Origin: an uncultured Oscillospiraceae bacterium
GTDB taxonomy: Bacteria > Bacillota > Clostridia > Oscillospirales > Ruminococcaceae
Length of the DNA: 37,954 nucleotides
Assembly (NCBI GenBank): GCA_934454435.1
Contig: CAKSGA010000010.1
Location: 1-37,954 of the forward strand
Direction of reading: 5' to 3'
Below are positions 24,437 through 31,488 of this stretch, in pieces; within the stretch, counting starts at the first letter, position 1, and each line of letters opens with the position of its first letter. The notes under the pieces were generated by a model. It did no database searches. It saw nothing but the letters and a program-made list of their open reading frames with translations, and was not told the origin of the DNA. Position numbers and translations under genes: made by a program.

Positions 24437-25516
24437 TCAGCCGTTGCCCTCTTCAAGCACGTAGATATCCACCTGAACAGCGCCCCATGCGCAACTGTCA
24501 TAGTAGTGATCCTCCATGTTGCCGAAGTAAAGATCAATCGCAACGGTGCCGTCCATCAGGGCGATACCAGTATCCGCAGCCACTGCGTAGCCGTAAACCC
24601 TGCTGCCGTTCTGCGCAACGATATACAGCTTGCTTCCGTAGGGAATTACGTTCGGGTTGACTGCGCAGGTGCCTATCTCTGCGAGCCTTCCGCTGGCGGT
24701 GTATGCGCCACGTCTTGCGGTGTACGCCGTTGCCTTGCCGGAGATAACACGTGTGTACTCCTGCGGAATTCCGTCAACCAGGGTCAGAGCGTCCGGGTCG
24801 TCCATCTTTGAATAGGGAACAGCCAGCGCCGTGCCTCTCTCTACGACTTCGCTCACGGGCTGCTCTGTGACCTCGTCACTGAGGAGCTCCTGACTGGTCA
24901 GCTTGCCGTCAACGTACTTCTCCTTTACAGTGTAGACCCTCTTTCCGGGTACGCCGGGAGTGATAACGGTCTCGCTTCCTATCGTGCGGTTGGTGTTGTC
25001 GATGTATTCTGTATCGTAAGCGATCTCCGATGTGTTCTCACGGGTGACGTACTCCACACGTGTAACCGTGATCTCCATTCCCTCGCTGACGCTGTCAGTG
25101 AGAGGACATGACACTTCATCGAACTCGCCGAGCGTAACGCCCGCCTTTTCAAGCACATCGCCGACGGTGCCCTCTATAACGGGTACGGTCCTGACCTCGC
25201 CGTCAACGCTGACGTTCACGTCAAAGGAGCGATAAATGGTGATATAAGCGGTGTTGCTGCTGGTAGCCTCGTAGGACACCTTATCGTTAGTGCCCAGCTG
25301 ATAGCTTGCCATTCTGAGTATAGCGTAGACATCAGTTTCAGATGTCATCAGCTCTTTTGTAACGCCGTTGTCGGTGATGTAGACACGGTCCTTGAGATAA
25401 ATGGAACCAGTCATCACCACGACCATGAATATCGTAGCTGCGAAAATTGCTGCCTTGACGATCTTTCCCCTGAATAACAGGCGGTTCATCTTAGCGTTCA
25501 TTATCTGCGGTTTCAT
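24437..25516 (-). CDS. Cell-wall protein with DUF348, G5 and 3D domains (YabE/Rpf-like)
   Basis: 359 residues. An N-terminal membrane anchor (about 19-41) is followed by two DUF348 ubiquitin-like repeats (around 45-80 and 95-155; the second has VPVIEGTVGDVLEKAGVTLGEFD), a G5 domain (about 160-235; GKRVYTVKEKYVDGKLTSQELLSDEV), and a C-terminal 3D domain with its three aspartates (ADTGIALMDGTVAIDLYFG). The 3D domain is the lytic transglycosylase-like core of YabE/YocH and stationary-phase peptidoglycan remodelling proteins, so this is a probable cell-wall muralytic enzyme acting outside the membrane. AGGAGG lies 5 nt before the ATG. Its mRNA has an unusually long (~225 nt) structured leader, described separately. 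Confidence 0.92.
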   Translation of the reverse strand: MKPQIMNAKMNRLLFRGKIVKAAIFAATIFMVVVMTGSIYLKDRVYITDNGVTKELMTSETDVYAILRMASYQLGTNDKVSYEATSSNTAYITIYRSFDVNVSVDGEVRTVPVIEGTVGDVLEKAGVTLGEFDEVSCPLTDSVSEGMEITVTRVEYVTRENTSEIAYDTEYIDNTNRTIGSETVITPGVPGKRVYTVKEKYVDGKLTSQELLSDEVTEQPVSEVVERGTALAVPYSKMDDPDALTLVDGIPQEYTRVISGKATAYTARRGAYTASGRLAEIGTCAVNPNVIPYGSKLYIVAQNGSRVYGYAVAADTGIALMDGTVAIDLYFGNMEDHYYDSCAWGAVQVDIYVLEEGNG

Positions 25517-25740
25517 ATTTGCCTCCTGAGCAGTTACCCATGCCGTCCCGGCAATCCTCCCCGTTTCCGGGTGTAACTTCCGTACAGCGTCAGGCTTTGG
25601 GGAAAGCCCTCAGCTGGAGCAAACGCACTGTCCCCAACAGAGCATTGCATGATCCGAAGCCGACTGTATTTTTATATGCGGCTTACGTTGTGATATTTGT
25701 GCGCACAGCAAAGCTGTAACTGTCGCAGTTCTGCGTCAGT
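25517..25740 (-). promoter_or_regulatory. Long structured leader upstream of the 3D-domain gene (candidate riboswitch or attenuator)
   Basis: About 225 nt of untranslated leader from the promoter at 25747-25775 to the start codon. It contains several hairpins: TTGGGGA (25597-25603) with TCCCCAA (25631-25637); CCCG-TTTC-CGGG (25560-25571); GCCG-TCC-CGGC (25542-25552); and an enclosing GTTAC (25533-25537) with GTAAC (25573-25577). The last, multibranched fold ends close to the AGGAGG ribosome site. Cell-wall hydrolases of this class are often under the ydaO c-di-AMP riboswitch, but I could not match that consensus here. Confidence 0.5.
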
Positions 25741-25746
25741 GCTTGT

Positions 25747-25775
25747 ATTATATCGCTTTTCTTCGGCAATGTCAA
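25747..25775 (-). promoter_or_regulatory. Promoter of the 3D-domain cell-wall gene
   Basis: Minus-strand TTGACA (25770-25775), 17-nt spacer, TATAAT (25747-25752): full consensus. Confidence 0.85.
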
Positions 25776-26059
25776 ACGAACGGAAACCCTCATTTTTGTG
25801 AAAATTTCACAAATACTGTTTGTAACCAAATTGTAATCTTTCGATTAATCAGCGGTTATATGTAATTATATGTAAATTATGCGTTTTCTTTTTGTAATAT
25901 TCACTAAAAATCAAAGTTCAGATTTCGTTGTGTTTTTTGCTAAATTTCAACATGGAATTTTGTTATTAATCAGTGCAGATTTCACATATCATTTATATGT
26001 AACTCGATTTCACAAAACTGCACTTTTGCAGAAGAATGCGGTTTTCAGAATAAAAAGGG
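25776..26059. other. AT-rich divergent intergenic stretch
   Basis: About 280 bp between the 3D-domain promoter and the Nudix promoter, strongly AT-rich. An open frame of 90 codons (25879-26151) crosses it, but it has no ribosome site, has AT-driven composition, and runs through the Nudix promoter. I see no RNA gene or repeat. Confidence 0.5.
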
Positions 26060-26088
26060 GTGACAAAATCAAAGAAATATGCTATAAT
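26060..26088 (+). promoter_or_regulatory. Promoter of the Nudix gene
   Basis: GTGACA (26060-26065), 17-nt spacer, TATAAT (26083-26088) with extended TGC. The -10 box forms the left end of the palindrome at 26083-26109. Confidence 0.72.
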
Positions 26089-26109
26089 AAACGCAAAGCG
26101 TTTATTATA
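26083..26109. promoter_or_regulatory. Perfect 12-bp inverted repeat over the Nudix promoter -10
   Basis: TATAATAAACGC (26083-26094), centre AAA, then its exact complement (26098-26109). The dyad covers the -10 box and the transcription start, an ideal position for a repressor dimer. In RNA only part of it would be transcribed, so an operator is more likely than a hairpin. Confidence 0.6.
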
Positions 26110-26170
26110 AATCAAAATAGAAAAGATATCACACTATTATATATAGTATAGGGAAAGGAAAAAACCGAGC

Positions 26171-26590
26171 ATGAATTACGAGAAATCCTGCGGCGCAGTA
26201 GTCTATCGCAAACGCCACGGGAACACTGAAATTCTGCTGATAAAGCATGTGAGATCAGGCTGCTGGTCGTTCCCGAAGGGCCATATGGAACCCGGCGAAA
26301 CAGAACTCCAGACCGCAGTGCGTGAGATCAAGGAGGAAACCAATATCGATGTTTCCGTTGACGACCCCTCGTTCCGTGAGGTGGTCGTATTCAACCCACG
26401 CAGGGATATTACAAAGGAAGTAGTGTATTTCCTCGCCCGTGCAGTCAGCTTTGACTGCGAAAAACAGGAGAGCGAGATCGCCGAGGCACGCTGGGTCGAG
26501 ATAGGACAGGCACTGAACGTGCTCGCCTATGACAACGACAGGGTCCTTGTCAGCAAGGCAAAGAATTTCCTCTCAATGACAAAAATCTGA
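26171..26590 (+). CDS. Nudix hydrolase, diadenosine tetraphosphatase-like
   Basis: 139 residues. The complete Nudix box GX5EX7REUXEEXGU-type motif spans 37-59 (GHMEPGETELQTAVREIKEE), coordinating Mg2+ for cleavage of nucleoside diphosphates linked to another moiety. The N-terminal SCGAVVYRKRHG...ILLIKHVRSGCWSFPKGH layout is that of bacterial Ap4A hydrolase-like Nudix proteins, so dinucleoside polyphosphates are the likely substrates. AAAGGAA lies rather far (12 nt) from the ATG. The gene is transcribed from a promoter embedded in a palindrome and may be regulated by a repressor. The SLH gene follows 94 bp later. Confidence 0.92.
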   Translation: MNYEKSCGAVVYRKRHGNTEILLIKHVRSGCWSFPKGHMEPGETELQTAVREIKEETNIDVSVDDPSFREVVVFNPRRDITKEVVYFLARAVSFDCEKQESEIAEARWVEIGQALNVLAYDNDRVLVSKAKNFLSMTKI

Positions 26591-26684
26591 AAAAATCACC
26601 TGTATTGCAACCTTTTTCTCCCTTACATGGTTTTACTATTAGAACGGCAAGAAAACGCCGGATAACATCAAGGGAGGTTTTATC

Positions 26685-28808
26685 ATGAAAAGAAGATTTC
26701 TCGCACTGACCATGGCAGCTGCCACAGCGCTGACTTCCACCAGCCTGGTCGCTTTCGCCGACAATGCAAACAGCGAAGCGCTCGCTGCCGCAATAACCCT
26801 GGCAAAGAGCCGTATCGACATACCCGAGGAGCTCACCGAATTCACCTACAGCGTGTCGAACCAGAACCTCAAGACCGTGTACTACCTGACCTGGTCCACC
26901 CCGAAAACCACCACCTGGTACAAGAGCGCCGACATAACCGTATGCGGCGACCTTATCCTGGACTACTCCGCTCCAACTGACTGGAACGGCGATAACACCA
27001 GCAAATTCGCAAAGCTGACAGGAGATCAGCTCTACAAGAAGGCAAAGGCTCAGCTGAAAAAGATCGACCCGTCTGTCTACAATGTTCTTAACATCGACCG
27101 TGACAGCCTGAATATCAGCCTTTATGGGAACCGTGCTTCGTTCAGCGTGGTACGTACAAAGAATGGTGTCCCCGTAAAGAACGACAGCGGCAGAATAGTT
27201 GTCAACAAGGACACCGGCGACCTCATCTACTTCTCCATGAACTGGCATCAGAACGCTTCGTTCCAGAGCGCAAAGAACGCCATCTCCGTGGACAAGGCAA
27301 AGGATGCCTACGCAGATATGATCGGGCTGTACCCGCAGTATGAGTTCGACTACGACTATGAAACCGGTATACTCACTCCCACCATCGTGTACCGTCAGTC
27401 CGACTACGGTGAGATAAACGCTTTCACCGGAAAGAAGAGCGACTTCGTGGAGGACGGATATTATGATGACTCGGACACCGAATGTGCAGAAACCGCCGAG
27501 GCTGACGACTCCTACGACAAAGGCAACCCTGCTACCGGCGGCTTCACCCCGGCAGAAAAAGACGAGATCACCAAAGATCTCCCCTACGGCAGCAAGGAAG
27601 CCGTTATAAAGCTGCTCAAGGAAAACGAGTGGTTCACGTATTACGATGACATGACCCTGCGCAGCTACGACTCCTACAGCTCTGAACTCAATGGAAAGAA
27701 AACATATATCTACGCTGCGATATTCACGGACGAGAACTGGGACGAGGACGAAATATACTGGAGCGATGAGGAGTGCTGCTCCGCTGAAGCCGCATGGGAC
27801 GAACCCGAGTCCAATACCGTTGTAAGCTCCGACAGCGACAAGATCACCCACACCGTAAGCATTTCCGTCAACGCAGAAACCGGCGAGATACTTGCATACA
27901 CCTACAGCGACAGCAATCTCGGCAGGACCACCTATGATTACGATATAACAAAGGCTGACGCAAAGGCAAAGGAGATCGCCTCCACTTTCGCCGGCGACAA
28001 GTTTGGCGTATACGCCGACAACTACACCTCCGATATCAATGGCTGGCTCGATGAGGACAACAAACAGGTGACCATGGGCAGCTATCACGACTGGACAAGA
28101 TACGAGAACGGTATCAAGGTAAACGGCGACAACATCGTTGTATCCTTCAACAAGGATATGCTCCTGACCAATTACCAACTCAGCTACACCGATATCCCCA
28201 TGCCCTCCACCAAGGGAATGCTCACCGAGAAGCAGGCAATGAAGAAATACTGGGAAACCACCGACCTTGATATGTACTACCTCGCAAAGGTAAACCAGAA
28301 AAAGACCAAGACCGTACTGGTTTACGGCACCAACTCCAGCGTATACCTTGACGCATTCACCGGCGAGCCCATCTACACATGGTATATGAAGAAGGGTAAG
28401 AATGACTTCTCCGGCATCACCGACAAGAATATACTCAGGATGGCGAACAAGCTGGACGACCACGGCATTCTCATTTCCGAGGATAAGTTCAGCCAGGACG
28501 ACCCTATCACATACGCCGTTTTTGCAGATGTCATAGGATATTCCACATCCTCAACCGATAACGACCGAAAGATGACACGCAGCGCAGCCCTGATATCCTA
28601 TTCACGCCAGGTTGCCACCGATGAAGTCGCCAAGATAAAGGGAATCTATAAGTCACCGTTCAGCGATATCAGCGACGATAACCCCCGTGTGGGCTACTAC
28701 GCTATCGCTTACGGCATGGGCGTGTTCACTGAAAAGGAACTCAAGCCCACCGCTTACTTCACCTATGGGGACCTTATAAAGATGGTTTACTCAATGTATT
28801 CCGCATAA
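26685..28808 (+). CDS. Secreted YcdB/YcdC-repeat protein with SLH-like C-terminus
   Basis: 707 residues. It has a Sec signal peptide (MKRRFLALTMAAATALTSTSLVAFADN, cleavage after AFA) and no lipobox. The main part resembles YcdB/YcdC (PepSY-like) repeats: KKAKAQLKKIDPS, then the pattern FSVVRTKNGVPVKNDSGRIVVNKDTGDLIYFSMNW, repeated later as YENGIKVNGDNIVVSFNKDMLLTNYQLSY. The C-terminus (about 600-707) is SLH-like: YKSPFSDISDDNPRVGYYAIAYGMGVFT and a degenerate unit after it, suggesting attachment to cell-wall polymer. An acidic, Tyr/Asp-rich insert lies around 265-385. Function of the family is unknown; a surface or spore-coat-like role is inference. GGGAGG lies 7 nt before the ATG; a terminator follows. 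Confidence 0.85.
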   Translation: MKRRFLALTMAAATALTSTSLVAFADNANSEALAAAITLAKSRIDIPEELTEFTYSVSNQNLKTVYYLTWSTPKTTTWYKSADITVCGDLILDYSAPTDWNGDNTSKFAKLTGDQLYKKAKAQLKKIDPSVYNVLNIDRDSLNISLYGNRASFSVVRTKNGVPVKNDSGRIVVNKDTGDLIYFSMNWHQNASFQSAKNAISVDKAKDAYADMIGLYPQYEFDYDYETGILTPTIVYRQSDYGEINAFTGKKSDFVEDGYYDDSDTECAETAEADDSYDKGNPATGGFTPAEKDEITKDLPYGSKEAVIKLLKENEWFTYYDDMTLRSYDSYSSELNGKKTYIYAAIFTDENWDEDEIYWSDEECCSAEAAWDEPESNTVVSSDSDKITHTVSISVNAETGEILAYTYSDSNLGRTTYDYDITKADAKAKEIASTFAGDKFGVYADNYTSDINGWLDEDNKQVTMGSYHDWTRYENGIKVNGDNIVVSFNKDMLLTNYQLSYTDIPMPSTKGMLTEKQAMKKYWETTDLDMYYLAKVNQKKTKTVLVYGTNSSVYLDAFTGEPIYTWYMKKGKNDFSGITDKNILRMANKLDDHGILISEDKFSQDDPITYAVFADVIGYSTSSTDNDRKMTRSAALISYSRQVATDEVAKIKGIYKSPFSDISDDNPRVGYYAIAYGMGVFTEKELKPTAYFTYGDLIKMVYSMYSA

Positions 28809-28831
28809 AGAAATAGTTTGGTCATAATACG

Positions 28832-28863
28832 ATCGCCGGGGCATCAGTCCCGGCGATTTTTTT
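28832..28863 (+). terminator. Terminator of the YcdB/SLH gene
   Basis: 9-bp stem ATCGCCGGG / CCCGGCGAT (28832-28840 with 28849-28857), 8-nt loop, followed by TTTTTTT. Confidence 0.92.
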
Positions 28864-28883
28864 GTAATGAGATAAAAAATTAC

Positions 28884-28912
28884 TACACAAACCGCTTTTT
28901 TTGTGATAAAAT
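28884..28912 (+). promoter_or_regulatory. Probable promoter of the TM2 gene
   Basis: TACACA (28884-28889), 17-nt spacer, TAAAAT (28907-28912) with extended TGA. The -35 is weak. Confidence 0.5.
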
Positions 28913-28940
28913 ATTTCTATAGAAAAGCGGAGGTACAAAT

Positions 28941-29597
28941 ATGAACGAAAACAGAGTAAGTCTTACAAAACCGTCGCACCGCATCACGCCTGCGGCTCCT
29001 GACGTTTCTTCTTCCCAGGGCTGGCGTGACCCCTCCACCGGGGAGATATACCCGGCACCCCGCAGCACGGTCACTCCAGCCATTCCACCGGTGACCCCGC
29101 AGCCCGTGGACGAGATATACCCCGGAGCTCAGCAGGACAGCACTGCCAGCACCCGTACAAAATTCTGCGACCAGTGCGGCGGTCTTATCGCCTATGACGC
29201 AAAAGTCTGCCCGGATTGTGGGCGTGTGTTTGAGCTGATCCATCCGGCGGCGCAGGCAGTTCCCCAGCCGGGGAATATCAACGCCGGGACTTCGGCATTC
29301 TCCGGCGCCGGGGCTTCCGACCGCATGCCCGGGGGTACTTCCGAAGCTCCCCGGCGGACACAGGGACCGCAGGTCATCACCAACACCTCATCAAACGTCA
29401 CCCAGACGATGGGCACGAAGAACAAGTGGGTCGCACTGGTGCTGTGCCTGTTTTTCGGGTACCTGGGAGTTCACCGGTTCTATGAGGGCAAAATAGCAAC
29501 CGGAATAGTCTGGTTTCTCACGGGTGGAGTTCTGGGCATAGGCGTTTTCATTGACATTATCCTTATTCTTACGAAGCCCGTAAACTACACGCCCTGA
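28941..29597 (+). CDS. TM2-domain protein with zinc ribbon
   Basis: 218 residues. A Pro/Thr-rich N-terminus (1-70) with two EIYPG/EIYPA-type repeats is followed by a double-CxxC zinc ribbon (FCDQCGG...CPDCG), a second disordered linker, and a C-terminal TM2 domain: two transmembrane helices joined by a short turn (KWVALVLCLFFGYLGVHRFYEGKIATGIVWFLTGGVLGIGVFIDIILIL), with the DRF-like HRFYEG motif. TM2 proteins are membrane anchors of unclear function. GCGGAGG lies 7 nt before the ATG. It shares the zinc-ribbon plus membrane-helix design with the protein at 19703-20428. Confidence 0.88.
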   Translation: MNENRVSLTKPSHRITPAAPDVSSSQGWRDPSTGEIYPAPRSTVTPAIPPVTPQPVDEIYPGAQQDSTASTRTKFCDQCGGLIAYDAKVCPDCGRVFELIHPAAQAVPQPGNINAGTSAFSGAGASDRMPGGTSEAPRRTQGPQVITNTSSNVTQTMGTKNKWVALVLCLFFGYLGVHRFYEGKIATGIVWFLTGGVLGIGVFIDIILILTKPVNYTP

Positions 29598-29690
29598 CAA
29601 TATATGTCAGAACACTTCTATATCTGATATAACTTCTTGTAATTTTCACATCTGTATAAACTCTTAGCGAAATCTTAACGGTGTTTTCTA

Positions 29691-29719
29691 TTGACATTTT
29701 ATACCACCAGTGATATACT
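29691..29719 (+). promoter_or_regulatory. Promoter of the 67-residue gene
   Basis: TTGACA (29691-29696), 17-nt spacer, TATACT (29714-29719) with extended TGA. Confidence 0.8.
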
Positions 29720-29765
29720 TTTAGTATAAAAGACAAGTCAGGCTGCTGAAAAAAGGAGAAACCAG

Positions 29766-29969
29766 ATGTGGAAAATTACAGAAAAGACCTTTACCACGGA
29801 GGACGGCGACCTCTACACAGGCTATGGCGTAACAGCCGGAGAATGTACCATTGACGACATCACCCCAAGTCGTACGGCAATTGAGAATTTTATCGACGCC
29901 CTGAACAGATATGAGGCCTCCCCCGCCCATATTTCAGAACTCGTTGAAAATTTCCTGGCGGAGCTCTGA
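29766..29969 (+). CDS. Small protein of unknown function (67 residues)
   Basis: 67 residues, acidic and soluble, beginning MWKITEKTFTTEDG and ending in an amphipathic helix. Not recognised with confidence; it resembles the short clostridial orphans with a Trp-x-Ile N-terminus and a GYGV beta segment. It is supported as a gene by a strong promoter 47 bp upstream and AAAGGAG 7 nt before the ATG. Transcription runs into structured element B. Confidence 0.72.
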   Translation: MWKITEKTFTTEDGDLYTGYGVTAGECTIDDITPSRTAIENFIDALNRYEASPAHISELVENFLAEL

Positions 29970-30004
29970 CCAAATTCCCATGCTGCACTTTTACCCAGAC
30001 AAAT

Positions 30005-30026
30005 CCCCCCTGCAAATGCAGGGGGG
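30005..30026. terminator. Left terminator-like hairpin flanking element B
   Basis: C6-TGCA-AA-TGCA-G6 palindrome. On the minus strand it is followed by ATTTGT. The centre is AA, while the matching right hairpin has TT. Confidence 0.75.
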
Positions 30027-30027
30027 A

Positions 30028-30157
30028 CAGCTTGTTGAAAAAGTAGAAAATCAGGCTGTTGAGAAGCCCTCAGATTCTAGGAACCCGCACAGCAACTAGG
30101 CTTTGTGCCTGTTGCTGTGCGGAGTGACGACAAAGATGAGGGTTTATCGACAGCCTG
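30028..30157 (+). repeat. Structured repeat element, copy B (130 bp)
   Basis: Same architecture as 20475-20605: left end CAGCTTGTTGAAAAAG, right end CGACAGCCTG. Stem I: CAGGCTGTTGA (30052-30062) with TCGACAGCCTG (30147-30157). Stem II: AAGCCCTCA (30064-30072) with TGAGGGTTT (30137-30145). Stem III: CCGCACAGCAAC (30085-30096) with GTTGCTGTGCGG (30111-30122), loop TAGGCTTTGTGCCT. Stems II and III differ in sequence from copy A but keep their pairing. It lies between the convergent 67-residue and MBL-fold genes. Confidence 0.85.
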
Positions 30158-30158
30158 T

Positions 30159-30187
30159 CCCCCTGCATTTGCAGGGGGTATTTGTTA
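30159..30187. terminator. Right terminator-like hairpin flanking element B
   Basis: C5-TGCA-TT-TGCA-G5 palindrome (30159-30178), followed on the plus strand by TATTTGTTATA. It is the reverse complement of the core of the left hairpin. Confidence 0.75.
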
Positions 30188-31033
30188 TACGTCAACCTCT
30201 TCGCCGCCGCCGATATACATCAAACGGTCGCCGAGTATCTCGTCCATCATGTCGAAGCCCCTGAAACCGGTACAGTGGCAGGCGTAAATTTTCTCCGCAC
30301 TGCTGAGCTTCAGCGCCCTCGCCTGTGATGTGACATAATCCGCCGGACAGCCAAGGTTCTTCGGGCTGGAACCCATAAAATGGAACCCGCCGACAACTGC
30401 AAGTATAGGTATACCCGCCCAGTTATTGCTGACCGTATCAAGCATATTCTGTATCCCGCAATGGAAGCACCCGCCGATGATAACCAGACCGTCCGCCTTG
30501 CGCTTCTTCGGGAATATCACGGCAAAAGACTCGTCAGAAAAGTCATAGGGTATCTGCTTCCTGCCGTCAAGCTCGAAACAGCTCCGGTCAGGGTTTATGC
30601 TTTTTTCGTCAAAAACCTCGCAGGAAGAAAGGTAGAAGCCCTCCGTGACCTCCGAAAAGCTGTTGAACAGCGTCAGATTTTCCGCATACTTCTTGAAAAA
30701 CGTCTTTCCGGCTCCCGCAGGCTCCTTGAACAGGCCGTTCTTGCGGAAGCGCTCCGTACAGCTTCCAGCACGCATGAATATCTCTGCCCCGGGATTCAGC
30801 CGCATCACGGCGTCCACGCCGCCAACATGACCCATGTGGTTATGCGTGACGAATACTGCGCTGATGTCCTGCACCGGCAGTCCCATTCTGCGGGCGTTCT
30901 CCATCGCCTTCCCGGTCAGACCGGTGTCGATAAGGTAGTTCTTCCCACCGAACTCAACATAAAACGACAAGCCGTTTTCGGAATACAGCTTATCGTCCAC
31001 CGCCGTATTTTCTATTAGACAAATGAGCTTCAA
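30185..31033 (-). CDS. MBL-fold metallo-hydrolase with altered metal motif
   Basis: About 282 residues. The metallo-beta-lactamase fold is shown by YVEFGGKNYLIDTGLTGKAMENA (strands 1-2 with the first Asp), the THNHMGHVGGVD motif, GGCFHCGIQNMLDT, and the terminal ACHCTG. It resembles the DUF4097-unrelated RFA-P-synthase-like MBL subgroup (KLICLIENT start). The canonical HxHxDH is H64-N-H66-M-G68-H69: the Asp that binds the second metal is Gly, so activity may need one metal or be changed. The start is set at TTG 31033, which has AAGGGGGAG 7 nt upstream; the ATG at 31054 overlaps the preceding gene and lacks proper spacing. It follows a DtxR-type regulator by 4 nt in one operon. Confidence 0.82.
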   Translation of the reverse strand: MKLICLIENTAVDDKLYSENGLSFYVEFGGKNYLIDTGLTGKAMENARRMGLPVQDISAVFVTHNHMGHVGGVDAVMRLNPGAEIFMRAGSCTERFRKNGLFKEPAGAGKTFFKKYAENLTLFNSFSEVTEGFYLSSCEVFDEKSINPDRSCFELDGRKQIPYDFSDESFAVIFPKKRKADGLVIIGGCFHCGIQNMLDTVSNNWAGIPILAVVGGFHFMGSSPKNLGCPADYVTSQARALKLSSAEKIYACHCTGFRGFDMMDEILGDRLMYIGGGEEVDV

Positions 31034-31037
31034 GAAC

Positions 31038-31409
31038 TCACTCCCCCTTGACATGCCTCTTGATCGCAGCAAAGCTCTCTGCGCTCAGGCAGTGCTCTAT
31101 CCTGCATGCGTCCGCAGCCGCTATCTCTTCGGGGACGCCCATCGAGGTCAGCCAGTTGGTGAACAGAATGTGCCTTTCATAGACTTTCTCGGCGATCTCC
31201 CTGCCCTTATCAGTAAGGGTGATGTAACCGTTCTTATCCACTGTTATGCATTCCTGCTCCCTGAGATTTTTCATCGCAACGCTGACGCTGGGCTTTGAAA
31301 AGTCCATCTCCGTGGCGATATCCACGGAACGCACCTCGCCGTTGCGGTTGTGAAGTATCAGTATAGTTTCCAGATAATCCTCGCCGGATTCAAGTATTCT
31401 CCCTTTCAT
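31038..31409 (-). CDS. DtxR/MntR family metal-dependent transcriptional regulator
   Basis: 123 residues: winged helix (VDIATEMDFSKPSVSVAMKNLREQECITVDKNGYITLTDKG) and the dimerisation/metal domain, without the SH3-like third domain. The metal residues fall as Cys102, Glu105 and His106 (ACRIEH), the same spacing and numbering as the primary site of DtxR, whereas B. subtilis MntR has Glu in place of the Cys. This favours an iron-type sensor, but other clostridial members are uncharacterised. It is the first gene of an operon with the MBL-fold protein. Its promoter contains a dyad AATATG-N4-CATATT over the -10, possibly its own operator. AAAGGG precedes the ATG. Confidence 0.88.
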   Translation of the reverse strand: MKGRILESGEDYLETILILHNRNGEVRSVDIATEMDFSKPSVSVAMKNLREQECITVDKNGYITLTDKGREIAEKVYERHILFTNWLTSMGVPEEIAAADACRIEHCLSAESFAAIKRHVKGE

Positions 31410-31453
31410 AGTTCGCCCTTTCTGGTCAGTATTTCAACCATCTCAATATTAAT

Positions 31454-31482
31454 ATGATACCATATTTTTCATTTCAAGTCAA
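31454..31482 (-). promoter_or_regulatory. Promoter and candidate operator of the DtxR-type regulator operon
   Basis: Minus-strand TTGACT (31477-31482), 17-nt spacer, TATCAT (31454-31459) with extended TGG. The hexamers AATATG and CATATT flank GTAT around the -10, forming a dyad suitable for autoregulation. Confidence 0.65.
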
Positions 31483-31488
31483 GTGTTA

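Noticed and set aside
25517..25740. c-di-AMP (ydaO) or c-di-GMP riboswitch in the 3D-gene leader.
   Set aside because: The conserved core strings of those families could not be aligned by eye, so only an unidentified structured leader is reported.
25879..26151. A 90-codon frame in the AT-rich gap before the Nudix gene.
   Set aside because: No ribosome site, AT-driven composition, and it runs through the Nudix promoter and palindrome.
26550..28463. A 637-codon open frame opposite the YcdB/SLH gene.
   Set aside because: Mirror of a real gene with a signal peptide and strong ribosome site on the plus strand; the antisense product is a Val/Gly/Leu-rich artefact.
20475..30157. CRISPR repeats, given two similar elements.
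   Set aside because: Only two copies 9.5 kb apart, each about 131 bp with internal stems; no spacer array and no cas genes.
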